Below, piece after piece: positions 45,079 through 53,211 of a stretch of DNA of 64,000 nt. The DNA is from CAWFSE01 sp963697565. Its GTDB lineage: Bacteria > Actinomycetota > Actinomycetes > CAVWCF01. The stretch is from assembly GCA_963697565.1 (NCBI GenBank), contig CAVOOM010000008.1, positions 310,001-374,000 on the forward strand, in the 5' to 3' direction. The first letter of the stretch is position 1. Each line of letters opens with the position of its first letter. The notes under the pieces were generated by a model. The model searched no databases. It had not been told where the DNA came from and was given only the letters and a program-made list of their open reading frames with translations. The position numbers and the translations under genes were made by a program.

Positions 45079-45742
45079 ATGACGGCCGGTCCGGGGTTTC
45101 GGTGCGCGCGCGGCGCGCTCCTGGCCGCCGCCGTGGTGGGGGTCAGCGCCTCGGCCCACGCCTGGGCCGGAGGCGGCTGGCCGCCCGGCGGCCTCGCGCT
45201 CGGCGGGTGGCTCGTGTTGGCCGCCGCCTTCGCCGCGGCGCTCGGGCGCGAGGCCGGCGTCGCCCTGATCGCCGTGCTGCAGCTCGTCGGGCAGGCCGCG
45301 CTCCACGGCTTTCTCTCGCTGTCCCATCCCGGCCACGGGGGCGACGCGGCCCCCGCGGCCCTGGCCTCGCCCGCGGGCGGGCACCTGCACTCCGGCTCGT
45401 TGGCGGGCGCGGCCCACGCGTCGGGCTCGCTCACCGACAGCCTGCTGTCCGGCGGCTGGGCGATGCTGCTGGCCCACCTCGCGGCGGCCGCGATCCTGAC
45501 CGGCTGGCTGCTGGCCGGGGAGCGCGCCGTCTGGAGCCTCCTCGGTGGGCTGGCTGCGGCCGGCTCCGGCGTGTGGTCTCGGACGGTGGCCCTGGCGGCG
45601 CAGGCGCTCGAAGGGCTTGCCGACCGTGTTCGGCGGGCCGGCGCCCCTGCCGGCCGGCTTCGGGCGGCTCCCGGCCATCCGGCCCGGGTCCGTGCTGCGG
45701 GTCGCGCCCCGTCGCGGTCCGCCGCAGCCGGCCTCCGCCTGA
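45079..45742 (+). CDS. His-rich membrane protein of the copper cluster (one frameshift)
   Basis: About 220 residues after repair, start ATG 45079. Hydrophobic segments GALLAAAVVGVSASAHAW, LALGGWLVLAAAFAAAL, VALIAVLQLVGQAAL and WAMLLAHLAAAAILTGWLL. Between helices two and four lies a His-rich loop (SHPGHGGDAAPAAL then GGHLHSGSLAGAAH) suited to bind copper. After about 45610 a frameshift is needed: the other frame has a strongly GC-rich third position and ends PRRGPPQPASA with stop 45742. Without the shift the frame would run to 45828. Not a family I can name. Position next to PCuAC, CopC and CopD suggests copper handling in the membrane. Confidence 0.6.
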
Positions 45743-45787
45743 ACCCAGCCAGAAACGCACGCCCCTCAGGGCGGGTGTGGCAGGGAC

Positions 45788-45803
45788 CAGGCGGATCCGC
45801 CTG
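45788..45803. promoter_or_regulatory. 16-bp perfect palindrome before the PCuAC gene
   Basis: CAGGCGGATCCGCCTG has no loop and sits 37 bases upstream of the PCuAC start, a distance expected for an operator near the promoter. It does not resemble a CsoR box. The binding protein is unknown. Confidence 0.45.
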
Positions 45804-45839
45804 CTCTGACCCAATCCCTTCCTGTTGAGAGGCCCTTCC

Positions 45840-46382
45840 ATGCGTCCTGCCCTGTCCCTGCTCTCCGCCGCCGTGCTCGCGGCCGTCGCCCTGACCGGCT
45901 GCGGCTCCAGCGACTCAGCCGACTCCGCTGCCACGACCCCCTCGCCGACCGCCGCCGCGGTGGCCTTCGACGAGACCTGGGTCAAGGCCGCCGACACCGG
46001 CATGACCGCCGCCTTCGGCGTGCTCTCCAACTCCTCTGCCGAGGACATCACGCTCGTCTCCGCGGCCAGCCCCTCGGCCACCATGATGGAACTGCACGAG
46101 ATGGCCATGACCGACTCCGGCATGGTGATGCGCCCGAAGGAGGGCGGTTTCGTGGTGCCCGCCGGGGAGTCGCTCACCCTGGAGCCCGGCGGCCTGCACC
46201 TGATGTTCATGGGCCTCACCGCGCCGATCAAGGCCGGCGACGAGGTCCCGATCACGCTCACCTTCGACGACGGGTCCACCCTCAAGGTGATGCCGGTGGC
46301 CAAGCCCTTCACCGGCGGCAACGAGCAGTACCAGCCGAGTGGTTCGGCCAGCCCGATGCCCACGATGTCGATGGCGGGCTGA
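45840..46382 (+). CDS. PCuAC-type periplasmic copper chaperone lipoprotein
   Basis: 180 residues from ATG 45840 (an in-frame TTG at 45825 is weaker; GAGAGG is 8 bases before the ATG). Signal peptide LLSAAVLAAVALTGC ends in a lipobox Cys20, so it is a lipoprotein outside the membrane. The copper site has the PCuAC pattern: MELHEMAMTDSGMVMRPKEG and then GGLHLMFMGL (His-Met and Met/His ligands). A Ser/Pro/Met-rich tail (MPTMSMAG) may add ligands. These chaperones insert Cu(I) into cytochrome oxidase or store it. First of four periplasmic genes in the same direction. Confidence 0.87.
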   Translation: MRPALSLLSAAVLAAVALTGCGSSDSADSAATTPSPTAAAVAFDETWVKAADTGMTAAFGVLSNSSAEDITLVSAASPSATMMELHEMAMTDSGMVMRPKEGGFVVPAGESLTLEPGGLHLMFMGLTAPIKAGDEVPITLTFDDGSTLKVMPVAKPFTGGNEQYQPSGSASPMPTMSMAG

Positions 46383-46392
46383 GCGGATCGCG

Positions 46393-47580
46393 ATGAGCAC
46401 CACGTTCAGCGGGCCCTGGTCGCGCCGGCGGTTTCTGACCGTCGGCGCGGCCGGGCTCGGCGGCGCCGCCGTGGCCGCGACCGGGTTGACGCTCGCGCAG
46501 CGCGAGCAGGAGGCGTCGTCCCCCGCCGATCCGCCCCCTCCGGTCGCGTTCCGCGGCGCCCACCAAGCCGGCGTCGCCACGCCGCAGCAGCAGGCGGCCG
46601 TGTTCGCCGCCTTCGACCTCCCCGCAGCCGCGACGGCGGCCTCGACCCGCGACGCACTGGGCCGGCTGATGAGGTTGTGGACCGACGACATCGAGCGGCT
46701 GATGGCCGGCCGCGCCCCCCTCGGCGACACCGAGCCGGAGCTGGCGGCCCAGCCGGCGGGGCTCACCGTCACCGTGGGGCTCGGGTCACGGGTCTTCGAG
46801 GCGCTCGGGCGCCCCGATGCCCGGCCACCCGGGCTGGTCGACCTGCCCGCGTTCGGGATCGACCGGCTGGAAGAGCGCTGGTCGGGCGGCGACGTCCTGG
46901 TCCAGATCGGCTCGGACGACCGGATGGCGGTGGCGCACGCCCTGCGCGTGCTCAGCCAAGGACGCCCGGCCCTTCGTCACGGCCCGCTGGGCGCAGCACG
47001 GCTTCCTGCCCGCAGGGGAGGGACGCCTCGCAACCTGATGGGGCAGGTCGACGGCACGGCCAACCCCGCGGGAGGCGAGTTCGACACCGCGGTCTGGGCC
47101 ACCTCCGGTCCGGACTGGCACGTCGGCGGCACCACCCTGGTGCTGCGGCGGATCCGGATGGACCTCGAAGGCTGGGATCTGATGGGCCGCCCCGAGCGCG
47201 AGCAGGTGATCGGACGCCGGCTCGACAACGGCGCGCCCCTCACCGGCGCGGCCGAACGCGACGTCCCAGACCTTGAGGCGCTCGGCCGCGACGGCCTGCC
47301 GGTCATCCCGTCGTTCGCGCACATCCGGCTGGCGGCGCCGGGCGACGGGGTCCCCCGGATGCTGCGCCGCGGCTACTCCTACGACGACGGCCCGGGCGAC
47401 TCGGGCCTGCTGTTTGCGGCCTACCAGGCCGATATCGCCACCCAGTTCCTCCCGGTGCAGCAGCGCCTGGCGGAGCGCGACCTGCTCAACCGATGGACGA
47501 CGCCCGTTGGGTCGGCGGTCTTCGCGATCGCCCCCGGATGCCCCCCTGGAAGGTGGCTATGCGACACGCTCTTGGCATGA
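46393..47580 (+). CDS. EfeB-like DyP-type haem peroxidase, Tat-exported (compensating frameshifts)
   Basis: 396 codons in one open frame, but the segment about 46955-47030 reads VLSQGRPALRHGPLGAARLP in that frame whereas another frame gives VLSKDARPFVTARWAQHGFL-like sequence that fits DyP proteins, so two opposite shifts probably lie there; a second pair near the C-terminus is possible. Tat signal SRRRFLTVGAAGLGGAA. Haem-peroxidase landmarks: NLMGQVDGTANP with the catalytic Asp in GxxDG, then PSFAHIRLAAP with the proximal His region. It oxidises dyes or removes iron from haem. The stop overlaps copC by ATGA. Confidence 0.82.
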   Translation: MSTTFSGPWSRRRFLTVGAAGLGGAAVAATGLTLAQREQEASSPADPPPPVAFRGAHQAGVATPQQQAAVFAAFDLPAAATAASTRDALGRLMRLWTDDIERLMAGRAPLGDTEPELAAQPAGLTVTVGLGSRVFEALGRPDARPPGLVDLPAFGIDRLEERWSGGDVLVQIGSDDRMAVAHALRVLSQGRPALRHGPLGAARLPARRGGTPRNLMGQVDGTANPAGGEFDTAVWATSGPDWHVGGTTLVLRRIRMDLEGWDLMGRPEREQVIGRRLDNGAPLTGAAERDVPDLEALGRDGLPVIPSFAHIRLAAPGDGVPRMLRRGYSYDDGPGDSGLLFAAYQADIATQFLPVQQRLAERDLLNRWTTPVGSAVFAIAPGCPPGRWLCDTLLA

Positions 47581-48197
47581 ACCCGGTCCGGCTGGCCGGA
47601 GCGGCGGTCATCGCGGCCGCGCTCCTCGGCTGGGCCGCGGCCCCGGCCGCCGCGCACAGTGAGCTGGTGTCCAGCGACCCGGCCAACGGGGCGAGCCTGC
47701 CTGCCGCCCCGCCGACGGCCACCCTGACCTTCAACGAGGACATCGCCGCGGAGTTCACGTCGGTGGCCGTGACCATCGGTTCTGCCGCCCCCGCTCCGGC
47801 CGCGGCCACCACGGCCGGGCCGGCGGTCACGGTCGACCTCGCCGCCGCCCTCGCGGCCCTGCCTCCGGACACCCCGGCCCAGTCCGGGCCGGTCGCCTGG
47901 ACCGTCGCCTACCGCGTGGTGTCAGCCGACGGCCACCCGATCCAGGGTCAGGTCGCGTTCACCGCGCCGCTGCCCGCCGCGCCCACCCCGACACCGACGC
48001 CCACGCCGAGCGCGTCTCCCGCGTCGGAGCCGACGCCCAACGCGAGCGACCTCGCCGCGGCGGCCGCGGCGGAGCCCGTGGAGCCATCGGACGCAGGCGG
48101 TTCTGCCACGCCGTGGCTGGTCGGCGGGGCCGTGCTGATCGCGGCTGGCGCGGTCGGGGGAGTGGCGCTCGCGCGCCGACGTACCGTGTCCTCGTGA
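47577..48197 (+). CDS. copC: CopC-like periplasmic copper-binding protein
   Basis: 206 residues from ATG 47577, overlapping the peroxidase stop. Signal peptide GAAVIAAALLGWAAAPAAAHS, mature N-terminus with the Cu(II) His of AHSELVSSDPANGA as in CopC. Domain TLTFNEDIAAEFTSVAVTI and VSADGHPIQGQVAFTA carries the second site His. After a Pro/Thr/Ser/Ala linker a C-terminal TM helix (LVGGAVLIAAGAVGGVALA) anchors it in the membrane. It binds periplasmic copper and likely hands it to CopD. The stop overlaps the copD start by GTGA. Confidence 0.87.
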   Translation: MNPVRLAGAAVIAAALLGWAAAPAAAHSELVSSDPANGASLPAAPPTATLTFNEDIAAEFTSVAVTIGSAAPAPAAATTAGPAVTVDLAAALAALPPDTPAQSGPVAWTVAYRVVSADGHPIQGQVAFTAPLPAAPTPTPTPTPSASPASEPTPNASDLAAAAAAEPVEPSDAGGSATPWLVGGAVLIAAGAVGGVALARRRTVSS

Positions 48198-50199
48198 CCG
48201 CCCGACTGCGCCCGCTGGCCCTGCGACCAATGGCCTTAGGCCTGCTGGTCCTCGCGCCCGCGGTCGCGGTCCTGGCCCTGGCGCTGGCGGGGTACGGCGG
48301 GGAGATCGCGCTGCCCGGCCTGCCCGAGATCCCGGCGTCGGCCCGCTGGGGGCTGCCGGTCGCGCGGGCGGTGCTCGACGCGTCGGCGGCACTGAGTATC
48401 GGCCTGCTCGCGGTGGTCGCGCTGGCGGTCCCGCCGCGTCGCGGCGACGATCCCGACGACCTCGGCCCGGTCCGCCAGCTCGGCGTCCGGGTCGCGGCCG
48501 GGGCGGCCGCGATCTGGGCCCTCGCGGCCCTCACCGTGCTGCTGCTGACCTACGCCGACCTCGCCGCCGTCGACCCGCTGTCGCCCGGCATCGTGCAGGA
48601 GGTGCTGTCGTTCACCGGGCAGTTCGAGCTGGGGCCGCCTACGCGGGCACGGCGGTGGTCGCGTTCATCGTCGCGAGCGTCGGCGCGCTCGCCACCCGGA
48701 CCACCACAGCCGGCGTGCTCGCGCTGGTCGCGCTCATCGGCGTGGTGCCGCTCGCGCTCACCGGCCATGCCTCCAGCTCGGGCAACCACGACTGGGCCGT
48801 CGACGCCCAGCTGTTCCACCTGTCGGGGGTGACGGTCTGGGTCGGCGGACTGGCCGGCCTCGCCCTGCTGCTCAAGCTCCTCGACAAGGGGCTGGCCTCC
48901 TCGGTCGCGCGCTACTCCACGTTGGCGCTGGTCTCGTTCGTCGCGGTCGCCGCCTCGGGCGTCGTCTCGGCGGCGGTGCGCCTCGACGGGTGGTCGCAGC
49001 TGCAGACCGCGTACGGGGCCCTGCTGATGGGCAAGGTGATCGCGCTGGTGGCCCTCGGGGCCGCGGGCTGGTACCACCGCACCCGGCTGATCGCCGCGCT
49101 CCCGACCAGTGACCGGCCGCGCGCGCTGTTCGGCCGGCTGGCGCTGGCCGAGGTGGCCGTGATGGCCACCGCCATCGGGCTGGCCGTGGCGCTGGCCCGC
49201 ACCTCGCCCACGGACCCGCTGGCCCAGCTGGAGGAGCTCTCGACGGCCGAGTCGCTGCTTGGCTACCCGCTTCCCCCTGAGCCGACCGTGCTGTCGTGGC
49301 TCACCGCGTGGCGGCCCAGCGTGCTGTGGCTCACGGTGGCCGCGATCGCCGTCGGGCTCTACGTGGCCGGGCTCCGCCGGATGCGCGCCCGCGGCGACCG
49401 GTGGCCGGCGGGCCGCACGGTGTCGTGGCTGCTGGGGTGGCTGCTCTTCACGTGGGCCACCTCGGGCGCCCCGGGGGTGTACAGCAAGGTGCTGTTCAGC
49501 ATGCACATGGCCGAGCACATGGCCCTGGCGATGGCGGTTCCGATCCTGCTGGTGCTCGGCGCCCCCGGCACGCTGGCCCTGCGCACCCTCAAGCCGCGCG
49601 ACGATGGCAGCCGGGGTCCGCGGGAGTGGCTCAACCGCGGCCTGCACTCGGGCTACCTGAGGTTCTTCGCCAACCCCCTGGTGGCGTCGGTCAACCTCGT
49701 CGGCAGCATGATCGTCTTCTACTACTCGTCGCTGTTCGGGTCGATGCTGCAGAGCCACCTGGGCCACCTGCTGATGACGCTGCACTTCCTGCTGGCGGGC
49801 TACCTGTTCGCCTGGGTGATCGCCGGGGTGGACCCCGGGCCGAAGCGGCCGACGTACCCGATGCGGCTGCTGCTGCTCGTGGGCGTGATGTCGTTCCACG
49901 CCTTCTTCGCGATCGGGCTGATGAGCTCGACCACGATCCTGGGCGTCGAGTGGTACTCCGCCCTCGGCTGCGACTGGTGCCCCGACCTGGTGGCCGAGCA
50001 GTACCGCGGCGCGTCGATTGGGTGGGCCCTCGGCGAGATCCCGACGGTCGCGCTGGCCCTGGCGATGGCGGTGGCGTGGGCGCGCTCCGACGACCGGGAG
50101 GCCCGGCGGATCGACCGGCAGGCCGACCGCGACGGCGACGCCGACCTCACGCGCTACAACGACTACCTGCAGTCACTGGAAGACCGCGGCGCGCGCTAA
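48194..50199 (+). CDS. CopD-CtaG fusion: copper import/oxidase assembly membrane protein (one frameshift)
   Basis: About 669 residues after repair, GTG start 48194. First half is a CopD-type domain with TM helices including VVALAVPPRRGDDP, LFHLSGVTVWVGGLAGLALLL and YSTLALVSFVAVAASGVVSAA; the second is a Caa3/CtaG-type domain: FSMHMAEHMALAMAVPILLVLGAP, SMLQSHLGHLLMTLHFLLAGYLFAW and the H/M-rich SFHAFFAIGLMSSTTILG. A shift near 48630 (between FELG and VVAFIVASVGALATR) breaks the frame. CopD moves copper across the membrane; CtaG inserts it in oxidase. Fusion is common in actinobacteria. Last of a cluster PCuAC-DyP-CopC-CopD/CtaG. Confidence 0.85.
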
Positions 50200-50848
50200 C
50201 CCCGGCGAGCACCCCACCGGCGTTCAACGCCCAGTGCGCCCCCATGGGGGCGAGCAGGCTGCCGCTCCGCCGGCGCAGCCAGCCCAGCGCCAGCCCGGCC
50301 ACCGTCGTCGCCGCCACCGTGCCGGCGACGGCCGCCGCGGTGGAGCCGGCCTCCGTCCGGCGCCGCGCGTGCTCGAACTCCACCGCCGGGCGCACGTGGG
50401 ACAGGCCGAACAGCACGGCGCTGGCGACGTCGGCCACCCGCGGCCCGTGGTCGCGTTCAAGCAGGGCGGGCAGCACGCCCCGGTAGCCGACCTCCTCAAG
50501 CCAGACCGTCTGCAGCGGGATGACCGCGAACGCCTCGGCGAAGGCGGGCCGCCAGTCGGTGGGCAGCCGGTCGTCGTCGAAGGCCGCGGCCGCCCAGCGA
50601 GTGCGCAGCAGCGCGCCGTACGAGGTCGCGGCGGCGGCCGCCGCGCCGGCCGCCACGGCGGCCCCGCGGGGAGCGGCCTCGGCTCCGAGCCCGAGGTCTG
50701 CGGCGGTCAGCCCCGCCGACCGGGCCACGGCCAGCAGGCCGACCGAGGCGCCCGCGGCGACGAGCATCCCGGCCGGCTGCCGAAGCGAGGGCAGTCCGAC
50801 GGCGCACCCGCCGAGGATCGCCACGGCGGCCGCGGTGTGGGTGCGCAC
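50147..50848 (-). CDS. CPBP family intramembrane metalloprotease
   Basis: 233 residues from GTG 50848. CPBP (Abi) motifs: WLEEVGYRGVLPALLE (EExxxR), FGLSHVRPAVEFEH and the last conserved His in MGAHWALNAGG. Several TM helices flank them. These proteases process prenylated or other membrane proteins and are found in bacteriocin immunity. Its 3' end overlaps the convergent CopD-CtaG gene by 53 bases, an unusually long overlap, so the true stop may be earlier if a small indel is present. Divergent from the acyl-CoA dehydrogenase gene. Confidence 0.78.
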   Translation of the reverse strand: MRTHTAAAVAILGGCAVGLPSLRQPAGMLVAAGASVGLLAVARSAGLTAADLGLGAEAAPRGAAVAAGAAAAAATSYGALLRTRWAAAAFDDDRLPTDWRPAFAEAFAVIPLQTVWLEEVGYRGVLPALLERDHGPRVADVASAVLFGLSHVRPAVEFEHARRRTEAGSTAAAVAGTVAATTVAGLALGWLRRRSGSLLAPMGAHWALNAGGVLAGVSARRGLPVTAGSRCSA

Positions 50849-50903
50849 AGACCCACCGTAGGCCCGCGCCTCGCCCGTCTCGGCCGGTCGGTAGGTTCGG
50901 GAG

Positions 50904-52142
50904 ATGGACTTCGAGCCGAGTGAGCGCGCCATTGAGGCCTTGGGGCGGTTGACCGAGTTCATGGTCGAACGGGTCTACCCCGCCGAGGCGGCCTACGAGG
51001 AGCAGCGCGCAGCGCTGGCGGCCGACGGCCGCCCGCACGACCTGCCCGCGATCGTCGAGGACCTGAAGGCCGAGGCGCGCTCTCGCGGGCTCTGGAATCT
51101 GTTCCTCCCGCACGCCACCGACCCCGCCCACGGGCTGTCCGTCCTCGACTACGCGCCGCTCGCCGAGCTGACCGGCTGGTCGCCTGAGCTGGCCCCCGAG
51201 GCGCTCAACTGCGCCGCGCCGGACACCGGCAACATGGAGGTGCTCGACCTGTTCGGCACCCCGGCGCAGCAGGCCCGCTGGCTGGCGCCACTGCTGGCCG
51301 GTGAGATCCGCTCCGGTTTCGCGATGACCGAGCCGGACGTGGCCAGCAGCGATGCCACGATGATCCAGACCCGGATCGAACGCGACGGCGACGAGTACGT
51401 CATCAACGGCCGCAAGTGGTGGACCACCGGGGCGCTGGACCCGCGGTGCCAGGTGCTCGTGGTCATGGGCAAGACCGACCCCGCCGCCGACGTGCACCAC
51501 CAGCAGTCGATGGTCCTGGTGCCGATGGACACCCCGGGTGTGCGCGTCGAGCGCAACCTCCCGGTGTTCGGCTACGTCGACCAGCACGGCCACGCCGAGA
51601 TCACCTTCACCGACGTGCGCGTGCCCGTCGACCACCTCTTGGGCGAGGAGGGCGGCGGGTTCGCCATCGCCCAGGCCCGCCTCGGGCCGGGCCGGATCCA
51701 CCACTGCATGCGGGCGATCGGCACCGCGGAGCGCGCGCTCGAGCTGATGTGCGCCAGGGCCGCGGAGCGGGAGGCGTTCGGCCGGCCGCTGGCCCGCCAG
51801 GGCGTCGTCCAGACCTGGATCGCGGAGTCCCGGGTGGCCATCGACCAGGCGCGGCTGCTCACCTTGCAGGCCGCGTGGGCGATCGACCGCCACGGGGCCA
51901 AGGGCGCCCGCAAGCAGATCGCGGCGATCAAGGCGGTCGCCCCCCGGATGGCCCTCGACGTCGTGGACCGGGCCATCCAGGTGCACGGCGGCGCCGGCGT
52001 CGGGCCGGACACCCCGCTGCCGGCCCTGTGGGCGGGGCTGCGCACGCTGCGGATCGCCGACGGACCCGACGAGGTGCACCTGCGCGACGTCGCCCGCCTG
52101 GAGCTGCGCGAGCAGCTCGCCCGGCGCGCTGGCACGGCGTGA
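50904..52142 (+). CDS. Acyl-CoA dehydrogenase, ACAD10/11-like
   Basis: 412 residues, intact. FAD/acyl-CoA landmarks: GFAMTEPDVASSDATMIQTR and GRKWWTTGALDPRCQVLVV, then EITFTDVRVPVDHLLGEEGGG, and the late QVHGGAGVGPDTPLP. These features resemble the ACAD10/11 group with a long N-terminus (FMVERVYPAEAAYEEQR). The adjacent gene, 10 bases downstream, is an aminoglycoside-phosphotransferase-like kinase. In mammalian ACAD10/11 and bacterial levulinate (Lva) pathways such a kinase phosphorylates 4-hydroxyacyl-CoAs and the dehydrogenase-type partner removes phosphate. By analogy, this pair may catabolise 4-hydroxy fatty acids; that role is inferred. Confidence 0.84.
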   Translation: MDFEPSERAIEALGRLTEFMVERVYPAEAAYEEQRAALAADGRPHDLPAIVEDLKAEARSRGLWNLFLPHATDPAHGLSVLDYAPLAELTGWSPELAPEALNCAAPDTGNMEVLDLFGTPAQQARWLAPLLAGEIRSGFAMTEPDVASSDATMIQTRIERDGDEYVINGRKWWTTGALDPRCQVLVVMGKTDPAADVHHQQSMVLVPMDTPGVRVERNLPVFGYVDQHGHAEITFTDVRVPVDHLLGEEGGGFAIAQARLGPGRIHHCMRAIGTAERALELMCARAAEREAFGRPLARQGVVQTWIAESRVAIDQARLLTLQAAWAIDRHGAKGARKQIAAIKAVAPRMALDVVDRAIQVHGGAGVGPDTPLPALWAGLRTLRIADGPDEVHLRDVARLELREQLARRAGTA

Positions 52143-52152
52143 GGGCGACCCG

Positions 52153-53211
52153 GTGACCGGCCCGCCGCCGCCCGGCGCGCGGCCGGTGCGCGACGAGGAC
52201 GCCTTCGACGTCGCGGCCCTGCACGCCTGGCTGGCGCCGCGGTTGGGGCTGCCCGCCGAGCCGCCCGAGGTGCTGCAGTTCGGCGGCGGCGCCTCCAACC
52301 TCACCTACCTGCTGCGCTACCCCGACCGCGACCTCGTGCTGCGCCGCCCGCCCGTGGGGCGCAAGGCCGCCGGGGCGCACGACATGCGCCGTGAGTACGA
52401 CGTGCAGCGGCTGCTGCGGCCGTCATTCGCCCTGGTGCCCGAGGTGCTGGCGTACGGCGACGACGAGGCGGTGCTCGGCTCGCCGTTCTACGTGATGGAG
52501 CACGTGCCCGGCTTGATCCTGCGCTCGGAGCTGCCCGCGGGCGTCACGCTCGACCGCGGCCAGGCGGCCGCCCTGGGCCACGGGGTGTTCGCCCGGCTCG
52601 CCGACCTGCACGCGGTCGACATCACCGCGGCCGGCCTCGACGTCTTCTCGCGCGGCCCCGGCTACGTCGGACGGCAGGTCGAGGGCTGGTCACGGCGCTT
52701 CCGCGATGCCCGCACCGACGACGTCCCCGACGGCGAGGCTGTGATGGCCTGGCTGCACGCGCACCAGCCCGCCGACTCGGGCGCGGTCCTCATCCACGGG
52801 GACTGGCGCTTCGACAACCTCGTCCTCGACCCCGCCGACCTGTCCCGGGTGCGGGCCGCGCTGGACTGGGAGATGGCCACGGTGGGCGACCCGCTGATGG
52901 ACCTCGGCGCCGCGCTGGCGTACTGGGTCCAGGCCGACGACGACGAGGTCTTCCAGATGTTCCGCCGGCAGCCCTCGCACCTGCCCGGGATGCCGACCCG
53001 CGAAGAGATCGTCGCCGCGTACGCCGGCCGCAGCGGTCTGGACGTGGGCGGCTGGGCCTTCTACGAGGTGTACGGGCTGTTCCGGCTGAGCGTCATCGTC
53101 CAGCAGATCTGGTGGCGCTACCGCCACGGGCAGACCACCAACCCCGCCTTCGCCTCGTTCGGCGCCGCGGTGACGTACCTGCTCTCGCAGGCGGCGCGCC
53201 GCGCCGGCTAG
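52153..53211 (+). CDS. APH-type phosphotransferase, probable 4-hydroxyacyl-CoA kinase
   Basis: 352 residues, GTG start 52153, intact. Kinase fold with VLQFGGGASNLTYLLRY (nucleotide loop) and YVMEHVPGLILRSELP (hinge); catalytic loop HGDWRFDNLVL and metal-binding ALDWEMATVGDPLMDLG. This is the N-terminal kinase domain of ACAD11-like proteins as a separate gene. Ten bases after the acyl-CoA dehydrogenase; the two form a dedicated pair. It overlaps the PP2C gene stop by 4 bases. Confidence 0.83.
   Translation: MTGPPPPGARPVRDEDAFDVAALHAWLAPRLGLPAEPPEVLQFGGGASNLTYLLRYPDRDLVLRRPPVGRKAAGAHDMRREYDVQRLLRPSFALVPEVLAYGDDEAVLGSPFYVMEHVPGLILRSELPAGVTLDRGQAAALGHGVFARLADLHAVDITAAGLDVFSRGPGYVGRQVEGWSRRFRDARTDDVPDGEAVMAWLHAHQPADSGAVLIHGDWRFDNLVLDPADLSRVRAALDWEMATVGDPLMDLGAALAYWVQADDDEVFQMFRRQPSHLPGMPTREEIVAAYAGRSGLDVGGWAFYEVYGLFRLSVIVQQIWWRYRHGQTTNPAFASFGAAVTYLLSQAARRAG

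Noticed and set aside
45759..45773. Short CGCCC-CTCA-GGGCG hairpin after the His-rich protein gene
   Set aside because: Only a 5-bp stem; too weak to call a terminator in this GC-rich background.
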